Assembly: GCF_945873775.1 (NCBI RefSeq) | Contig: NZ_CAMCEC010000003.1 | Location: 1 to 64,000 of the forward strand | Origin: an uncultured Treponema sp. | GTDB taxonomy: Bacteria; Spirochaetota; Spirochaetia; Treponematales; Treponemataceae | Length of the DNA: 64,000 bases | Reading direction: 5' to 3' | Shown here: one piece after another, positions 11,052-19,271 of the stretch | Layout: each line of letters starts with the position of its first letter | Position numbering within the stretch: the first letter of the stretch is position 1 | Notes under the pieces: generated by a model | Seen by the model: the letters and a program-made list of their open reading frames with translations, nothing else | What the model was told of the DNA's origin: nothing | Database searches by the model: none | Position numbers and translations under genes: made by a program

Positions 11052-11480
11052 TTATCCTCTTTGTTTTAGTGCGGAAAGATTTTTTTCTAGCAAAATAAGG
11101 CGGTTCTTTAGCTCCCGTACTTGATCAAGACTTTTCATTATCTTGGACTGCATATATGTGTCCGCAAGTATTCCGTCGAAAAGAAAATCCGCGAATGTTG
11201 CAAATGTCATTGTGTTCATTCTAAAATCCACAGGAATTACAACCTGCCTAAGTTCCGCCTGAAGTTGCTGCAAAAGAAAACTTATCTGGTTCATTATGTC
11301 TGCCGCCGTATTCAGCTTGTAATGCTTTATAAGGTCAACGAGCGTTCCTCCACCGAACATATCAAGAAATCCCCAGTTGCGCGCGCTTTTGAATTTCTTT
11401 TCCGCCGCTTCTACAAGTGGAAGTATTTGCCGTATAAGTGCCAATGCCCGTTCGAGCCTGTTTTTTTCAATTTCGTCCAT
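11052..11480 (-). CDS. Conserved hypothetical helical protein
   Basis: A 142-aa soluble protein starting at MDEIEKNRLERALALI. It contains a Gly-rich turn FLDMFGGGTLVDLIKHYK and a C-terminal coiled coil VRELKNRLILLEKNLSAL. I have seen this general layout in small proteins of Firmicutes and spirochetes but cannot assign a function. I chose the ATG at 11480 because it has AAGG close upstream, although the open frame is 12 codons longer. It is isolated between repeat DNA and a long intergenic stretch with a dyad array. Confidence 0.6.
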   Translation of the reverse strand: MDEIEKNRLERALALIRQILPLVEAAEKKFKSARNWGFLDMFGGGTLVDLIKHYKLNTAADIMNQISFLLQQLQAELRQVVIPVDFRMNTMTFATFADFLFDGILADTYMQSKIMKSLDQVRELKNRLILLEKNLSALKQRG

Positions 11481-11781
11481 AGCCTTAACTATAAAATAAA
11501 TAGAAGAAACTTGCAAATTTTATCAATCCCTATGGAAATTATTCATCAGGCGGCGGAGTGGTTGTTAGCTAAGCCAGAACTGTTTGATGTAAACATTTTT
11601 CTGTAGTATTTAGAAAGAAAGTAAATGCCCTATTCTCCCGGTCGCCTCCATATTTTTGGGTTATAAAGTCGTCCAATGTGTTGCAAACGAATGGGATGCT
11701 CTAATTTTTAACTCTTTAATATAAATTCCGCAAAAAGAATTTGTGCCTGTGCTTACGAGAGCTATAATGCAAAATCGGCGC

Positions 11782-11913
11782 TACAGTCAAACTGTATAAC
11801 AGGCACAGACTTTAAAAATACGCTGTACAGTTTGTCTGTAGTTGTTATACAGCCAAACTGTAGCGTCGTCACAGGAAAACTGTATAGCTTATACAGACTG
11901 TCCTGGATCTTGT
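11782..11913. repeat. Six-unit array of 22-bp repeats with TACAG/CTGTA dyads
   Basis: Units start every 22 bp at 11782, 11804, 11826, 11848, 11870 and 11892. Units 1, 3 and 4 each hold a TACAG-N5-CTGTA dyad, unit 5 has CACAG-N5-CTGTA, and units 2 and 6 are degenerate. A 17-bp dyad CTGTATA-GCT-TATACAG spans units 5 and 6. An outer 9-bp pair, TGTGCCTGT (11742) and ACAGGCACA (11799), flanks the first unit. The array sits 34 bp beyond the stop of the serine recombinase gene. The rest of the 11481-11946 gap shows no gene. Confidence 0.8.
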
Positions 11914-11946
11914 CTCTCTTTCATTGCCGTGCTTGACGCGATAAAT

Positions 11947-12534
11947 TTACGCCCTCAGGCATCTTCTTATGGTGTTGCGGGAAACGCCGACAAAATGCGC
12001 GATTCGGTTTATGCTCATGCCCCAGCGGTGCATTGTCTTTATCTGGAATTCTGCGCCGTCCAAAAGATGCTCGTTGTTTTGTCTTCCCTTGGGACGGCCG
12101 AGATGCACGTTCTGCGCCCTTTTGAGCGCGAGGGCTTCCTTTGTGCGTTGGCTTATCAGGTTGCGCTCTATTTCCGCGCTCAGTCCGAACGCGAACGCAA
12201 GAACCTTGGACTGAATGTCGTCTCCGAGGCGGTAACTGTCCTTTATCGTCCAGATCCGCGCGCCTTTTTCCATAATCAGGTTCAGAATCGACATAATCAT
12301 AAAAAGACTTCTGCCTAGACGCGAAAGTTCGCTGCATATAATCAGGTCGTCTTTGCGAATGTGCGAAAGAAGCCTGCCCAGCTCGCGTTTGTCCGGCGTG
12401 AGCGTTCCGCTGATTGTCTCCTCAATCCAGGCTCCCACCTCAAGCGAATTCTTTTTGCAGAACCGCAGAATCTCGAACCGCTGGTTTTCCACCGTCTGTC
12501 TGTCCGTGCTGACCCGAATGTAACCGTAAACCAT
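11947..12534 (-). CDS. Serine site-specific recombinase (resolvase/invertase family)
   Basis: A 195-aa recombinase. The nucleophilic Ser is in YGYIRVSTDRQ at the N-terminus, with the conserved ELSRLGRS and the E-helix segment AEIERNLISQRTKEAL. The C-terminal DNA-binding domain ends in GMSINRIAHFVGVSRNTIRR. Length and layout match DNA invertases and resolvases such as the Pin/Mpi group. It may invert or resolve a local site; the 22-bp dyad array just downstream is the obvious candidate target but this is inference. An 18-bp inverted repeat AATGAT-N6-ATCATT (12535-12552) abuts its start codon and could be a self-control operator. Confidence 0.9.
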   Translation of the reverse strand: MVYGYIRVSTDRQTVENQRFEILRFCKKNSLEVGAWIEETISGTLTPDKRELGRLLSHIRKDDLIICSELSRLGRSLFMIMSILNLIMEKGARIWTIKDSYRLGDDIQSKVLAFAFGLSAEIERNLISQRTKEALALKRAQNVHLGRPKGRQNNEHLLDGAEFQIKTMHRWGMSINRIAHFVGVSRNTIRRCLRA

Positions 12535-12643
12535 AATGATAAGATAATCATTTTTAGGTGGAAAGGAAAATTCTTGTTAATCTGTGCAGTTTTTGCAAAA
12601 AATGGTATATATTATATTTGCATGGCAAGAAATGAGGTGAAAA

Positions 12644-14005
12644 ATGAATATAAAGTGTCCTAACTGCGGGCAGCTGATTGCACTGGAGCAGAATGTTTAT
12701 GATTCGATTGCGAACGATGTGCGCAACGAGCAGTTTGAAAAAGAGCTTGAAAAACGCGCGGTATCCTTGAGCAAGGAAAAAGATGCTGCGGTTCAGCTTG
12801 CGGTCTCAAAGGCACAGAACGAAAAGGAAAAGGAAATTGCGGCTTTGGAGTCCAGGCTTTCAAAACTGGCGGCGGAATTTGAGGCTGAAAAGCAGAAATC
12901 AAAGTCGGACTTGCAGATTGCTTTGGCGGAAAAAAATCAGCAGATTGTTAAAATTTCTGCGGAGCTTGGGGCGGCAAAAGAAAAGTCGCAGTCGGAAATG
13001 AAAGTTGCGCTTGCCTCGAAGGAGCAGGAAATTGCGGTTTTAAAAGAAAAAATTGATTCTGGCAAAAAGGATTCCGAGATTGCTGTGAAATCCGCAGTTC
13101 AGGACAAGGAAAAGGAAATAATTCAGCTTAAAAGCGACCTTGCAGTGCTTGAGAACAAGTCAAAAAGCGAAGTTTCTTCTATTAAAGAGCAGTTTTCGGC
13201 GCAGCTCAAGGCTAAGGATGAGGAAATTGCGTTCTACAAGGACTTCAAGGCGAAGGAATCAACCAAGAGAATTGGCGAGGACTTGGAGCAGTTTTGCCTT
13301 ACGGAGTTCAACAAGAACCGCGCGCTGGGTTTTCAGAATTCGTATTTTGAGAAGGACAACAAGGTTTCGCGCTCTTCGGGCAGCAAGGGCGACTTTATTT
13401 TTAGGGAAGCAAGCAGCGAAGGCGTGGAATTCATTTCAATCATGTTTGAGATGAAAAATCAGGCTGACGAGACGGCGACCAAGCACAAGAACGAGGATTT
13501 TTTGAAGGAACTGGACAAGGACAGGAACGAGAAGGGCTGCGAGTATGCGGTTCTGGTTTCCATGCTTGAAAGCGACAACGACTATTACAACACGGGAATT
13601 GTGGACGTTTCGTACAAGTATCCAAAGATGTACGTGATTCGTCCGCAGTTTTTTATTCCGGTGATTACTTTTCTGCGGAACGCTGCCATGAATACTCTTG
13701 AGTCTAAGCGCGAACTTAGGCGGATTCAAGAGCAGAACATGGACATTACGCATTTTGAGGAGGACTTGAACCGATTTAAGGACGGATTCAGCCGAAACTA
13801 CGACCTTGCAAGTCGCAAATTCATGAGCGCGGTTGAGCAGATTGATAAGGCGATTTCAAATTTGCAGAAGATGAAGGAGGATTTGCTTAGCTCCGAGAAC
13901 AACTACCGCCTTGCGAACAACAAGCTTGAGGATCTGACCGTGAAAAAGCTTGTAAGGAACAATCCTACGATGAAGCAGAAGTTCGACGAGCTGAAAGGGG
14001 AGTGA
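12644..14005 (+). CDS. DUF2130-domain coiled-coil protein
   Basis: A 453-aa protein of a family of unknown function. It starts with a zinc-ribbon-like [10 protein letters not shown]. Residues 25-195 or so are a long Lys/Glu/Ala-rich coiled coil of near-repeats. The conserved DUF2130 core follows, with [34 protein letters not shown] and [15 protein letters not shown]. This Asp/Glu-x-Lys pattern resembles the PD-(D/E)XK nuclease fold, which I note only as a possibility. A second coiled coil closes the protein. A GAGGTG ribosome site precedes the ATG. The relatively GC-rich codons and the recombinase next door suggest accessory DNA. Confidence 0.82.
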   Translation: MNIKCPNCGQLIALEQNVYDSIANDVRNEQFEKELEKRAVSLSKEKDAAVQLAVSKAQNEKEKEIAALESRLSKLAAEFEAEKQKSKSDLQIALAEKNQQIVKISAELGAAKEKSQSEMKVALASKEQEIAVLKEKIDSGKKDSEIAVKSAVQDKEKEIIQLKSDLAVLENKSKSEVSSIKEQFSAQLKAKDEEIAFYKDFKAKESTKRIGEDLEQFCLTEFNKNRALGFQNSYFEKDNKVSRSSGSKGDFIFREASSEGVEFISIMFEMKNQADETATKHKNEDFLKELDKDRNEKGCEYAVLVSMLESDNDYYNTGIVDVSYKYPKMYVIRPQFFIPVITFLRNAAMNTLESKRELRRIQEQNMDITHFEEDLNRFKDGFSRNYDLASRKFMSAVEQIDKAISNLQKMKEDLLSSENNYRLANNKLEDLTVKKLVRNNPTMKQKFDELKGE

Positions 14006-14012
14006 CGGGAAA

Positions 14013-14262
14013 TTTGCCATTATTCAGGTTCACAGGATAATTCCATGAAATAGATTCCTGTGTCGCTGTACAGGAATGACGATAAATCAGTGTGATATTT
14101 GTCATTTTCGGATTTGACATTTTGTCATTCCCGTACTTGTTTTCTATGTCATCTTCGGGCTTGACCCGAAGATCTGTTGCAAAGAGATTGCTGACCGAGT
14201 TTGCTTCGCAAACATCGCGTGTCAAGCGCGATAATGACGCGGAGGTGAGTACGACAATGACA
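14013..14262. repeat. Dispersed REP-like repeats, left flank of the BspA-like gene
   Basis: Five or six palindromic units in tandem. A 41-bp segment (14141-14181, around CTTCGGGCTTGACCCGAAG) is repeated exactly at 15436-15476 in the same orientation on the other side of the lipoprotein gene. Confidence 0.8.
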
Positions 14263-14303
14263 TAATAATTTACGCCAAAAGATGACAGTGCATTCTAATA
14301 TCA

Positions 14304-15310
14304 CTATTGCCCAATATTTTTTAGCTCTTCGTAAATTCCTTCTGTTCCATCAGCAAGACAGACAATTTTTGCTTTCAGGAGTGCATCATTTGTTGCTCCA
14401 ACAGAACTTGCATTCATATCTATATCTATTTTGTTCCAGTCATCCACAGTTCCAGCATATTTAATGGTAAATGATTTTTCTTTAGCGTCCAAACCACATT
14501 GAAAAGCGCCTGCACCTATTTTTGTAACAGTGGTTGGAATATGAACGGTCTCAAGAGAAGACCATCCGCAGAACATTTCAGCAAGTATTTCGGTAATACC
14601 GCTTCCGATTACAACTTCTGTAAGAGAAGAACAGTCTTCAAATGTTCCATACATCAAAGTTGTAACAGAATCAGGAATCACAATGCTTTCTAAGCTATAG
14701 CAGCCTCTGAAAGCCAATCCACCTATAGATGTCAGACCGTCAGGAAGATTAACGCTTGCAAGATTGCTGCAATATCCAAACGCATAATCTCCTATCGATT
14801 TGACGCTGGCAGGAATTGAAATTTCTGTAATTCCGGCATTGGCAAATGAGTCATTTCCAATAGAAGTTACAGTGTTTGGCAGCACAACTCCGACAAGATT
14901 ATCCGTGTTATAGTTAGGATTTCCTTCGAATGCAGATTTTGGAATTTCAGTAAGATTTTCAGTTCCGCTCAAGTCCAGAATCACCTTTGCATCGGGGCAG
15001 CTCTTTTTTAGCTCAATCAATGCCGCTGCTATTTCAGAAGGAGAATTGCCTTCATTTCTTGTAAGAATGCTGTTGACATCGCCTGTAACGATGATTGTAT
15101 GAGTGCCAGAAGAAAGACTTGAGATTTTATCTGTAATATTGTCAGCGGTTGCATAGATTTTTGGAATAATTGCTGCTACCTGTCCGCTGTCGTTCTCCGA
15201 ACCGCCGCTTGAGCCGTCCGAACATGAAGTGAACGAGAGCGCAAGGCTAAGTGCAAGAATGCAGGCTAAAATCCAATGGGGGGGGTAGTGGAATGGGTAT
15301 TAAATTTCAT
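14304..15310 (-). CDS. BspA-like leucine-rich-repeat lipoprotein, phase-off by a poly-G tract
   Basis: Predicted surface lipoprotein of about 335 aa. The start at 15310 has GGAG and its own promoter. After nine codons the frame meets eight C on the coding strand (15278-15285) and runs into a stop after 14 residues. With nine C it would continue through a lipoprotein signal, LALSLALSFTSC, into the long open frame. The rest has a small N-terminal domain, then at least five BspA-type LRRs such as FANAGITEISIPASVKSIG and FRGCYSLESIVIPDSVTTL. Such proteins often mediate adhesion. As written, the gene is off or needs slippage; a sequencing error in the tract is the alternative. Confidence 0.8.
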
Positions 15311-15346
15311 TTTGTCTCCATGAAAAATAGAATTTTTGTATATCTT

Positions 15347-15396
15347 TAATTATAGTGAGTTTATTTGAAATGACAACTTAAACGGCAAAAAAAGTG
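15347..15396 (-). promoter_or_regulatory. 50-bp repeat carrying the BspA promoter (copy 2)
   Basis: Exact copy of 62-111. On the minus strand, TTGTCA (15371-15376), 16 bp and TATAAT (15349-15354) form a strong promoter about 32 nt before the lipoprotein ATG. Confidence 0.75.
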
Positions 15397-15404
15397 GGGA
15401 AATT

Positions 15405-15560
15405 TGCGGATTTTTTATGTCAATTCCGCACTTGGTTTCTATGTCATCTTCGGGCTTGACCCGAAGATCTGTTGCATAAGATTGTCGCGTCAAGCGCGAC
15501 AATGACGCGGAGACGAGTACGGCAATGACATTTTGAGCGAGCCAGAGGATGACAGGGGTG
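15405..15560. repeat. Dispersed REP-like repeats, right flank of the BspA-like gene
   Basis: Tandem palindromic units including the 41-bp exact copy of 14141-14181 and a TTGTCGCGTCAAGCGCGACAA hairpin. They run up to the 3' end of the methyltransferase gene. Confidence 0.8.
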
Positions 15561-15595
15561 GGCATGGAAGTTGCAAGATGTCTAGCTGGGCAATC

Positions 15596-16540
15596 CTACT
15601 TTCCCTGCCAGATTCCCGAATTCCTTTCCCAGAAGACACCGTCGCTGTACCCCTGAATTGACTTGTCGGTTTCCGCGAGGGCAAGGCGTTTTTCTGCAAA
15701 AAGACAATATTCCTCGTTCTGCTCGATTCCGCAGAATCGCCGGCCGAGCTTTTTCGCAACAACGCTTGCGGTTCCGCTTCCCAAAAACGGGTCAAAAACA
15801 ATATCGCCGGGGCGTGAGCTTGCCAGAATCAGCTTTGCGTAAAGTTTCTCAGGTTTTTGTGTAGGATGATCTGTGTTTTCGGGCATTGACCAGAACGGCA
15901 CGGAAATGTCATCCCAAAAATTCGAAGGATACGTAATCCGGAATTTTCCGTCCGATTCCTCATTCCAGTCCTTTGGTTTTCCGTCAGCTTTGTACGGCGC
16001 AAGAACTTTCCGCTTCATTTTTACGGCATCAACATCAAAATAATAGTCGTCCGGATTTTTTACCGCAAACCAGATGTCCTCCATTCCGTTTTTCCAGTTG
16101 GATTTTGCGCCGCGGCCTTTTTCACGCTGCCAGGTAATCCGGTTCAGAACGGCAAGCTCCCTTTCTATCGCACGCTGGAGCGATGAAGTGCATTTCCAGT
16201 CGCCGCACATATAAAGAGAGCCGTCGGATTTCAGCTTTTTACAGATCAGCGGAAACCATTCCGACAGATATTCGTCATAATTTTCCTGCGAGCGCGATGC
16301 GAACTTCATTCCGTTGAAATTTTTTGAAAGATTGTACGGCGGATCAATGATAATCAAATCGGCAAAATTATCCGGAACAAACTCGAGCATTTTCAGAATG
16401 TCGCCGTTCAGTGTGCGGTTCACAATGTCCGTTTCCGCAGAAATATTTTTCTCTGTAAGCAGGCGGTTTCTCAAACCTTCAATTTCCTGCGGTTCAAGCA
16501 TCAATGTCCTATTGTTCGCCGCGCGTTCTTTTTCTTTCAT
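15596..16540 (-). CDS. Solitary DNA methyltransferase (N6-adenine or N4-cytosine, beta-type order)
   Basis: A 314-aa DNA methylase. Motif IV DPPYNLSKNF (about residue 85) comes before the AdoMet motif I DPFLGSGTASVVAKK (about residue 255), the order of beta-class enzymes. HPTQKPEKLYAKLIL and GIEQNEEYCLFAEKRL complete the family pattern. It transfers a methyl group to A or C in a short DNA site that cannot be read from sequence. No restriction endonuclease is nearby, so it looks like an orphan enzyme of regulatory or phage origin. The ribosome site is weak. A 23-bp dyad array lies upstream. Confidence 0.88.
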   Translation of the reverse strand: MKEKERAANNRTLMLEPQEIEGLRNRLLTEKNISAETDIVNRTLNGDILKMLEFVPDNFADLIIIDPPYNLSKNFNGMKFASRSQENYDEYLSEWFPLICKKLKSDGSLYMCGDWKCTSSLQRAIERELAVLNRITWQREKGRGAKSNWKNGMEDIWFAVKNPDDYYFDVDAVKMKRKVLAPYKADGKPKDWNEESDGKFRITYPSNFWDDISVPFWSMPENTDHPTQKPEKLYAKLILASSRPGDIVFDPFLGSGTASVVAKKLGRRFCGIEQNEEYCLFAEKRLALAETDKSIQGYSDGVFWERNSGIWQGK

Positions 16541-16642
16541 CAGACTGTCCGTTTTTCAAGTTTGAAAGTTTCTCTATGGACACTATAAAATATTTTTAGA
16601 ACTCTGTCATTGCCGGGAGTATGTATGAACTTTAGCAATTCT

Positions 16643-16776
16643 CTATGGACTGTCCATATAGGACTACTATGAGGTGTGCATAGCGTTCGCTATGGGGTGC
16701 TCGTAGAGTGCTCTATGGAGTGTCCATAGTGGATGCTATAGGTTGTCCATAGAGAGCTACTATTGATGCTCCATAG
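16643..16776. repeat. Six-unit array of 23-24-bp repeats with CTATGG/CCATAG dyads
   Basis: Units start at 16643, 16667, 16690, 16713, 16736 and 16760. Unit 4 is a perfect 17-bp dyad CTATGGAGTGTCCATAG; the others keep CTATRG or CTATG and mostly a C-x-TAG half. A further perfect dyad CATAGCG-TT-CGCTATG spans units 2 and 3. An isolated CTATGGA occurs at 16574. The array fills the gap between the methyltransferase start and the end of the TetR gene. Confidence 0.82.
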
Positions 16777-16816
16777 AATACTAAACGGAAGAAATGCCAA
16801 GTCTGCTATTGCTTCT

Positions 16817-17464
16817 TTACTGTTCCCTTACGCTCCACCTGATTTTCATCAGGACAAAGTCGCGCATATCCTCGTAGAAGTCCATTTTTGGCGGAGTTAT
16901 TCCGATTTTCTGAAGAGCCTCTTTTATCAGCGGATTTTTGTAGCAGCTTACGGCGGTTGTCGCGGCGAACATCAGGACGCTAAGCTGGAGCTTGTATGCT
17001 TCATCGGCGGAAAGGGCGAGCATTGCGGAAAGCTTGTCGCGGAAAACGTAGGCAAAGTCGTAGTATTTTTTCTTGAATGAGGCGAGGCGGTCAACTGTAA
17101 CATTCGTCTCGATAATCGGGTTCAAGTAGGAGACATAGCGCAGGTAGTCCTGGTTCGCGTTCAGTATTCCGGCCCAGACTTCGGCAATAACTTCCGGGGA
17201 AAATTTGTTGCCTTCCGGGAACGCTGAATTGAGCGCGTTGAAATATGCCGCCATTTTCTGCGCGGAAATCTCAAGAAAAATCTCTTCCTTTGTCGTAACG
17301 TATTTGTAAAGGTTCGCGCGGGACCAGGTGAGCTTGTCGGCGATTGTCGTGAGAGTGATTTCTGTGTACGGCATCTGCGCAAAAAGCGAGTCCGCCGCTT
17401 CCTTTATCTGGTTGAGTCTTTCTTCTTTCTGGTCGTCGCTCCGCGCGCGTATGTAGTTCTGCAT
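16817..17464 (-). CDS. TetR-family transcriptional regulator
   Basis: A 215-aa repressor. The N-terminal HTH reads RLNQIKEAADSLFAQM, then ITLTTIADKLTWSRANLYKYV, then TTKEEIFLEI, the standard TetR pattern. The C-terminal ligand and dimer domain is helical. A Trp replaces the common Gly in the turn (LTWSRANLY), as in a subgroup annotated TetR/AcrR. I chose the ATG at 17464 over the longer frame because the family starts close to the HTH; no strong ribosome site is seen. It is divergent from trpB2, with the trpB2 promoter between them, so control of trpB2 is plausible but unproven. Confidence 0.85.
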   Translation of the reverse strand: MQNYIRARSDDQKEERLNQIKEAADSLFAQMPYTEITLTTIADKLTWSRANLYKYVTTKEEIFLEISAQKMAAYFNALNSAFPEGNKFSPEVIAEVWAGILNANQDYLRYVSYLNPIIETNVTVDRLASFKKKYYDFAYVFRDKLSAMLALSADEAYKLQLSVLMFAATTAVSCYKNPLIKEALQKIGITPPKMDFYEDMRDFVLMKIRWSVREQ

Positions 17465-17527
17465 TGGATAAGAATACCACACGGCGCAAAATTGTTCAAT
17501 AAATGACGCGATGTTGCTAAGAAAAAT

Positions 17528-17600
17528 CGGCGGATTGCCACTAGATTATCTGGTCAAGACCGATAATGACAATTCAACTTCTCCTGATATTCCAAGCATG
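17528..17600. repeat. Degenerate REP-like repeats
   Basis: Contains TTATCTGGTCAAGACCGATAATGACA, a decayed member of the dispersed family, in the TetR-trpB2 intergenic region. Confidence 0.5.
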
Positions 17601-17647
17601 ACAGCGCAATCTCCACATAAACCGCAACATTTTTTGCACTGTTACTA

Positions 17648-17676
17648 TTGACAGAATCATAATAAGGCTGTATATT
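17648..17676 (+). promoter_or_regulatory. Strong predicted promoter of trpB2
   Basis: TTGACA at 17648-17653, 17-bp spacer, TATATT at 17671-17676. A leader of about 60 nt follows, with the ribosome site AGGAGG just before the ATG. No Trp-rich leader peptide was seen. Confidence 0.7.
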
Positions 17677-17742
17677 ACTATCTGTAGAAACAAGCGCAGG
17701 GCTGCTGCGTTGAAAACTTCACACCTTACAGGAGGTACATTT

Positions 17743-19128
17743 ATGGACACAAAGAAAATCCCCTACAAAATCTACTTGAACGAAGAAGAGATGCCACAGC
17801 AGTGGTACAATATGAGAGCCGACATGAAGAACAAGCCAGCACCGCTTTTGAATCCGGGAACGCTCAAGCCTTGCACTGCGGAAGAGCTGGAGCACGTTTT
17901 CTGCAAGGAGCTTGTAAAGCAGGAACTGAACGAAACTGACCGCTACATTCCGATTCCCCAAGAAATTCTGGATTTCTACAAGATGTACCGTCCTTCTCCG
18001 CTCACAAGGGCTTACTGCCTTGAAAAGAAGCTCGGAACGCCGGCAAAAATCTACTACAAGTTTGAAGGAAACAACACTTCCGGAAGCCACAAGCTCAATT
18101 CGGCAATCGCCCAGGCATTCTACGCAAAGGAGCAGGGACTCAAAGGCGTTACTACGGAAACAGGAGCGGGCCAGTGGGGAACTGCAATGTCGATGGCGTG
18201 CGCATATCTTGGTTTGGACTGCCGCGTCTATCAGGTCAGATGTTCCTACGAACAGAAGCCTCAGCGCCGCGAGGTAATCAGAACTTACGGAGGTCATGCG
18301 ATTCCTTCCCCAAGCATGGAAACTGAAATCGGAAAGAAACTGAACGCCGAATATCCGGGCTGCACAGGCTCTTTGGGCTGCGCGATTTCGGAAGCGGTTG
18401 AATACGCCACAAAGCACGACGGCTACAGATATGTTCTGGGCTCGGTTTTGAGCCAGGTTCTTCTTCACCAGTCGATAATCGGAATGGAAGCAAAGGCTGC
18501 GATGGACAAGTTCGGAATCAAGCCGGATGTAATAATCGGATGTGCGGGAGGCGGCTCGAACTTGGGCGGACTTATAAGCCCATTCATGGGAGAAAAACTG
18601 CGCGGCGAAAAAGACTACCAGTTCATTGCGGTTGAGCCGGCATCATGCCCAAGCCTTACACGCGGAGTGTTCGCCTACGACTTCTGCGACACAGGCGAGG
18701 TCTGTCCGATGCAGAAAATGTACACGCTCGGATCGCAGTTCATGCCAAGCGCAAACCACGCAGGAGGACTTCGATACCACGGAATGAGCGCAATCGTAAG
18801 CCAGCTCTACCACGACGGCTACATCGAGGCAAGAAGCGTTGAGCAGACGGAAGTTTTCAAGGCGGCTGAACTTTTCTGCCGTTCGGAAGGAACTCTGCCT
18901 GCTCCTGAATCAAGCCACGCAATCAAGGTCGCAATCGACGAGGCTCTCAAATGCAAGGAAACCGGCGAGGAAAAGACGATTCTGTTCGGACTTACCGGAA
19001 CCGGCTACTTCGACATGAAAGCCTACGAAGCGTTCAACAACGGCACGATGAGCGACTACATCCCGACCGACGAGGAAATCAAAAAGTCAATTGATTTGAT
19101 TCCGCGCTTCCCGGGAAACGAATTCTAA
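17743..19128 (+). CDS. Stand-alone tryptophan synthase beta-like protein, TrpB2 type
   Basis: PLP enzyme of 461 aa. The PLP lysine lies in NNTSGSHKLNSAIAQ and the phosphate cup in GCAGGGSNLGG. The N-terminal extension and the PSPLTRAYCLEKKLG segment mark the TrpB2 subfamily, which lacks the usual TrpA contacts and can turn serine and indole into Trp. No trpA or other trp gene is in the window, so it may salvage indole, for example from gut neighbours. The ATG follows AGGAGG at the right spacing; an earlier TTG frame is unlikely. Codon use is noticeably GC-rich. A terminator follows. Confidence 0.92.
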   Translation: MDTKKIPYKIYLNEEEMPQQWYNMRADMKNKPAPLLNPGTLKPCTAEELEHVFCKELVKQELNETDRYIPIPQEILDFYKMYRPSPLTRAYCLEKKLGTPAKIYYKFEGNNTSGSHKLNSAIAQAFYAKEQGLKGVTTETGAGQWGTAMSMACAYLGLDCRVYQVRCSYEQKPQRREVIRTYGGHAIPSPSMETEIGKKLNAEYPGCTGSLGCAISEAVEYATKHDGYRYVLGSVLSQVLLHQSIIGMEAKAAMDKFGIKPDVIIGCAGGGSNLGGLISPFMGEKLRGEKDYQFIAVEPASCPSLTRGVFAYDFCDTGEVCPMQKMYTLGSQFMPSANHAGGLRYHGMSAIVSQLYHDGYIEARSVEQTEVFKAAELFCRSEGTLPAPESSHAIKVAIDEALKCKETGEEKTILFGLTGTGYFDMKAYEAFNNGTMSDYIPTDEEIKKSIDLIPRFPGNEF

Positions 19129-19212
19129 GAGGCAGAACAAAGTTGTGTTCTATCGCTGCTGGAAACGGATATTAAGTGGTTCTCTCCAGCGGTGATTTAG
19201 GATTCCAATTCT

Positions 19213-19250
19213 GCCCGGTTTCAGTTCTTTTGCCTGAGCCGGGCGGTTTG
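19213..19250 (+). terminator. Intrinsic terminator after trpB2
   Basis: GCCCGGTTTCAG pairs with CTGAGCCGGGC (19234-19244) with one bulge and is followed by GGTTTGGATTTT. It separates trpB2 from the convergent LysR gene. Confidence 0.6.
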
Positions 19251-19271
19251 GATTTTATTGCTTTATACTTC

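Noticed and set aside
10881-11069. 62-codon open frame in repeat DNA
   Set aside because: Made of REP-like units, a common source of false genes.
11517-11606. Small plus-strand frame continuing from 11121 through the hypothetical gene
   Set aside because: Mostly antisense to the minus-strand helical protein and without motifs or a ribosome site.
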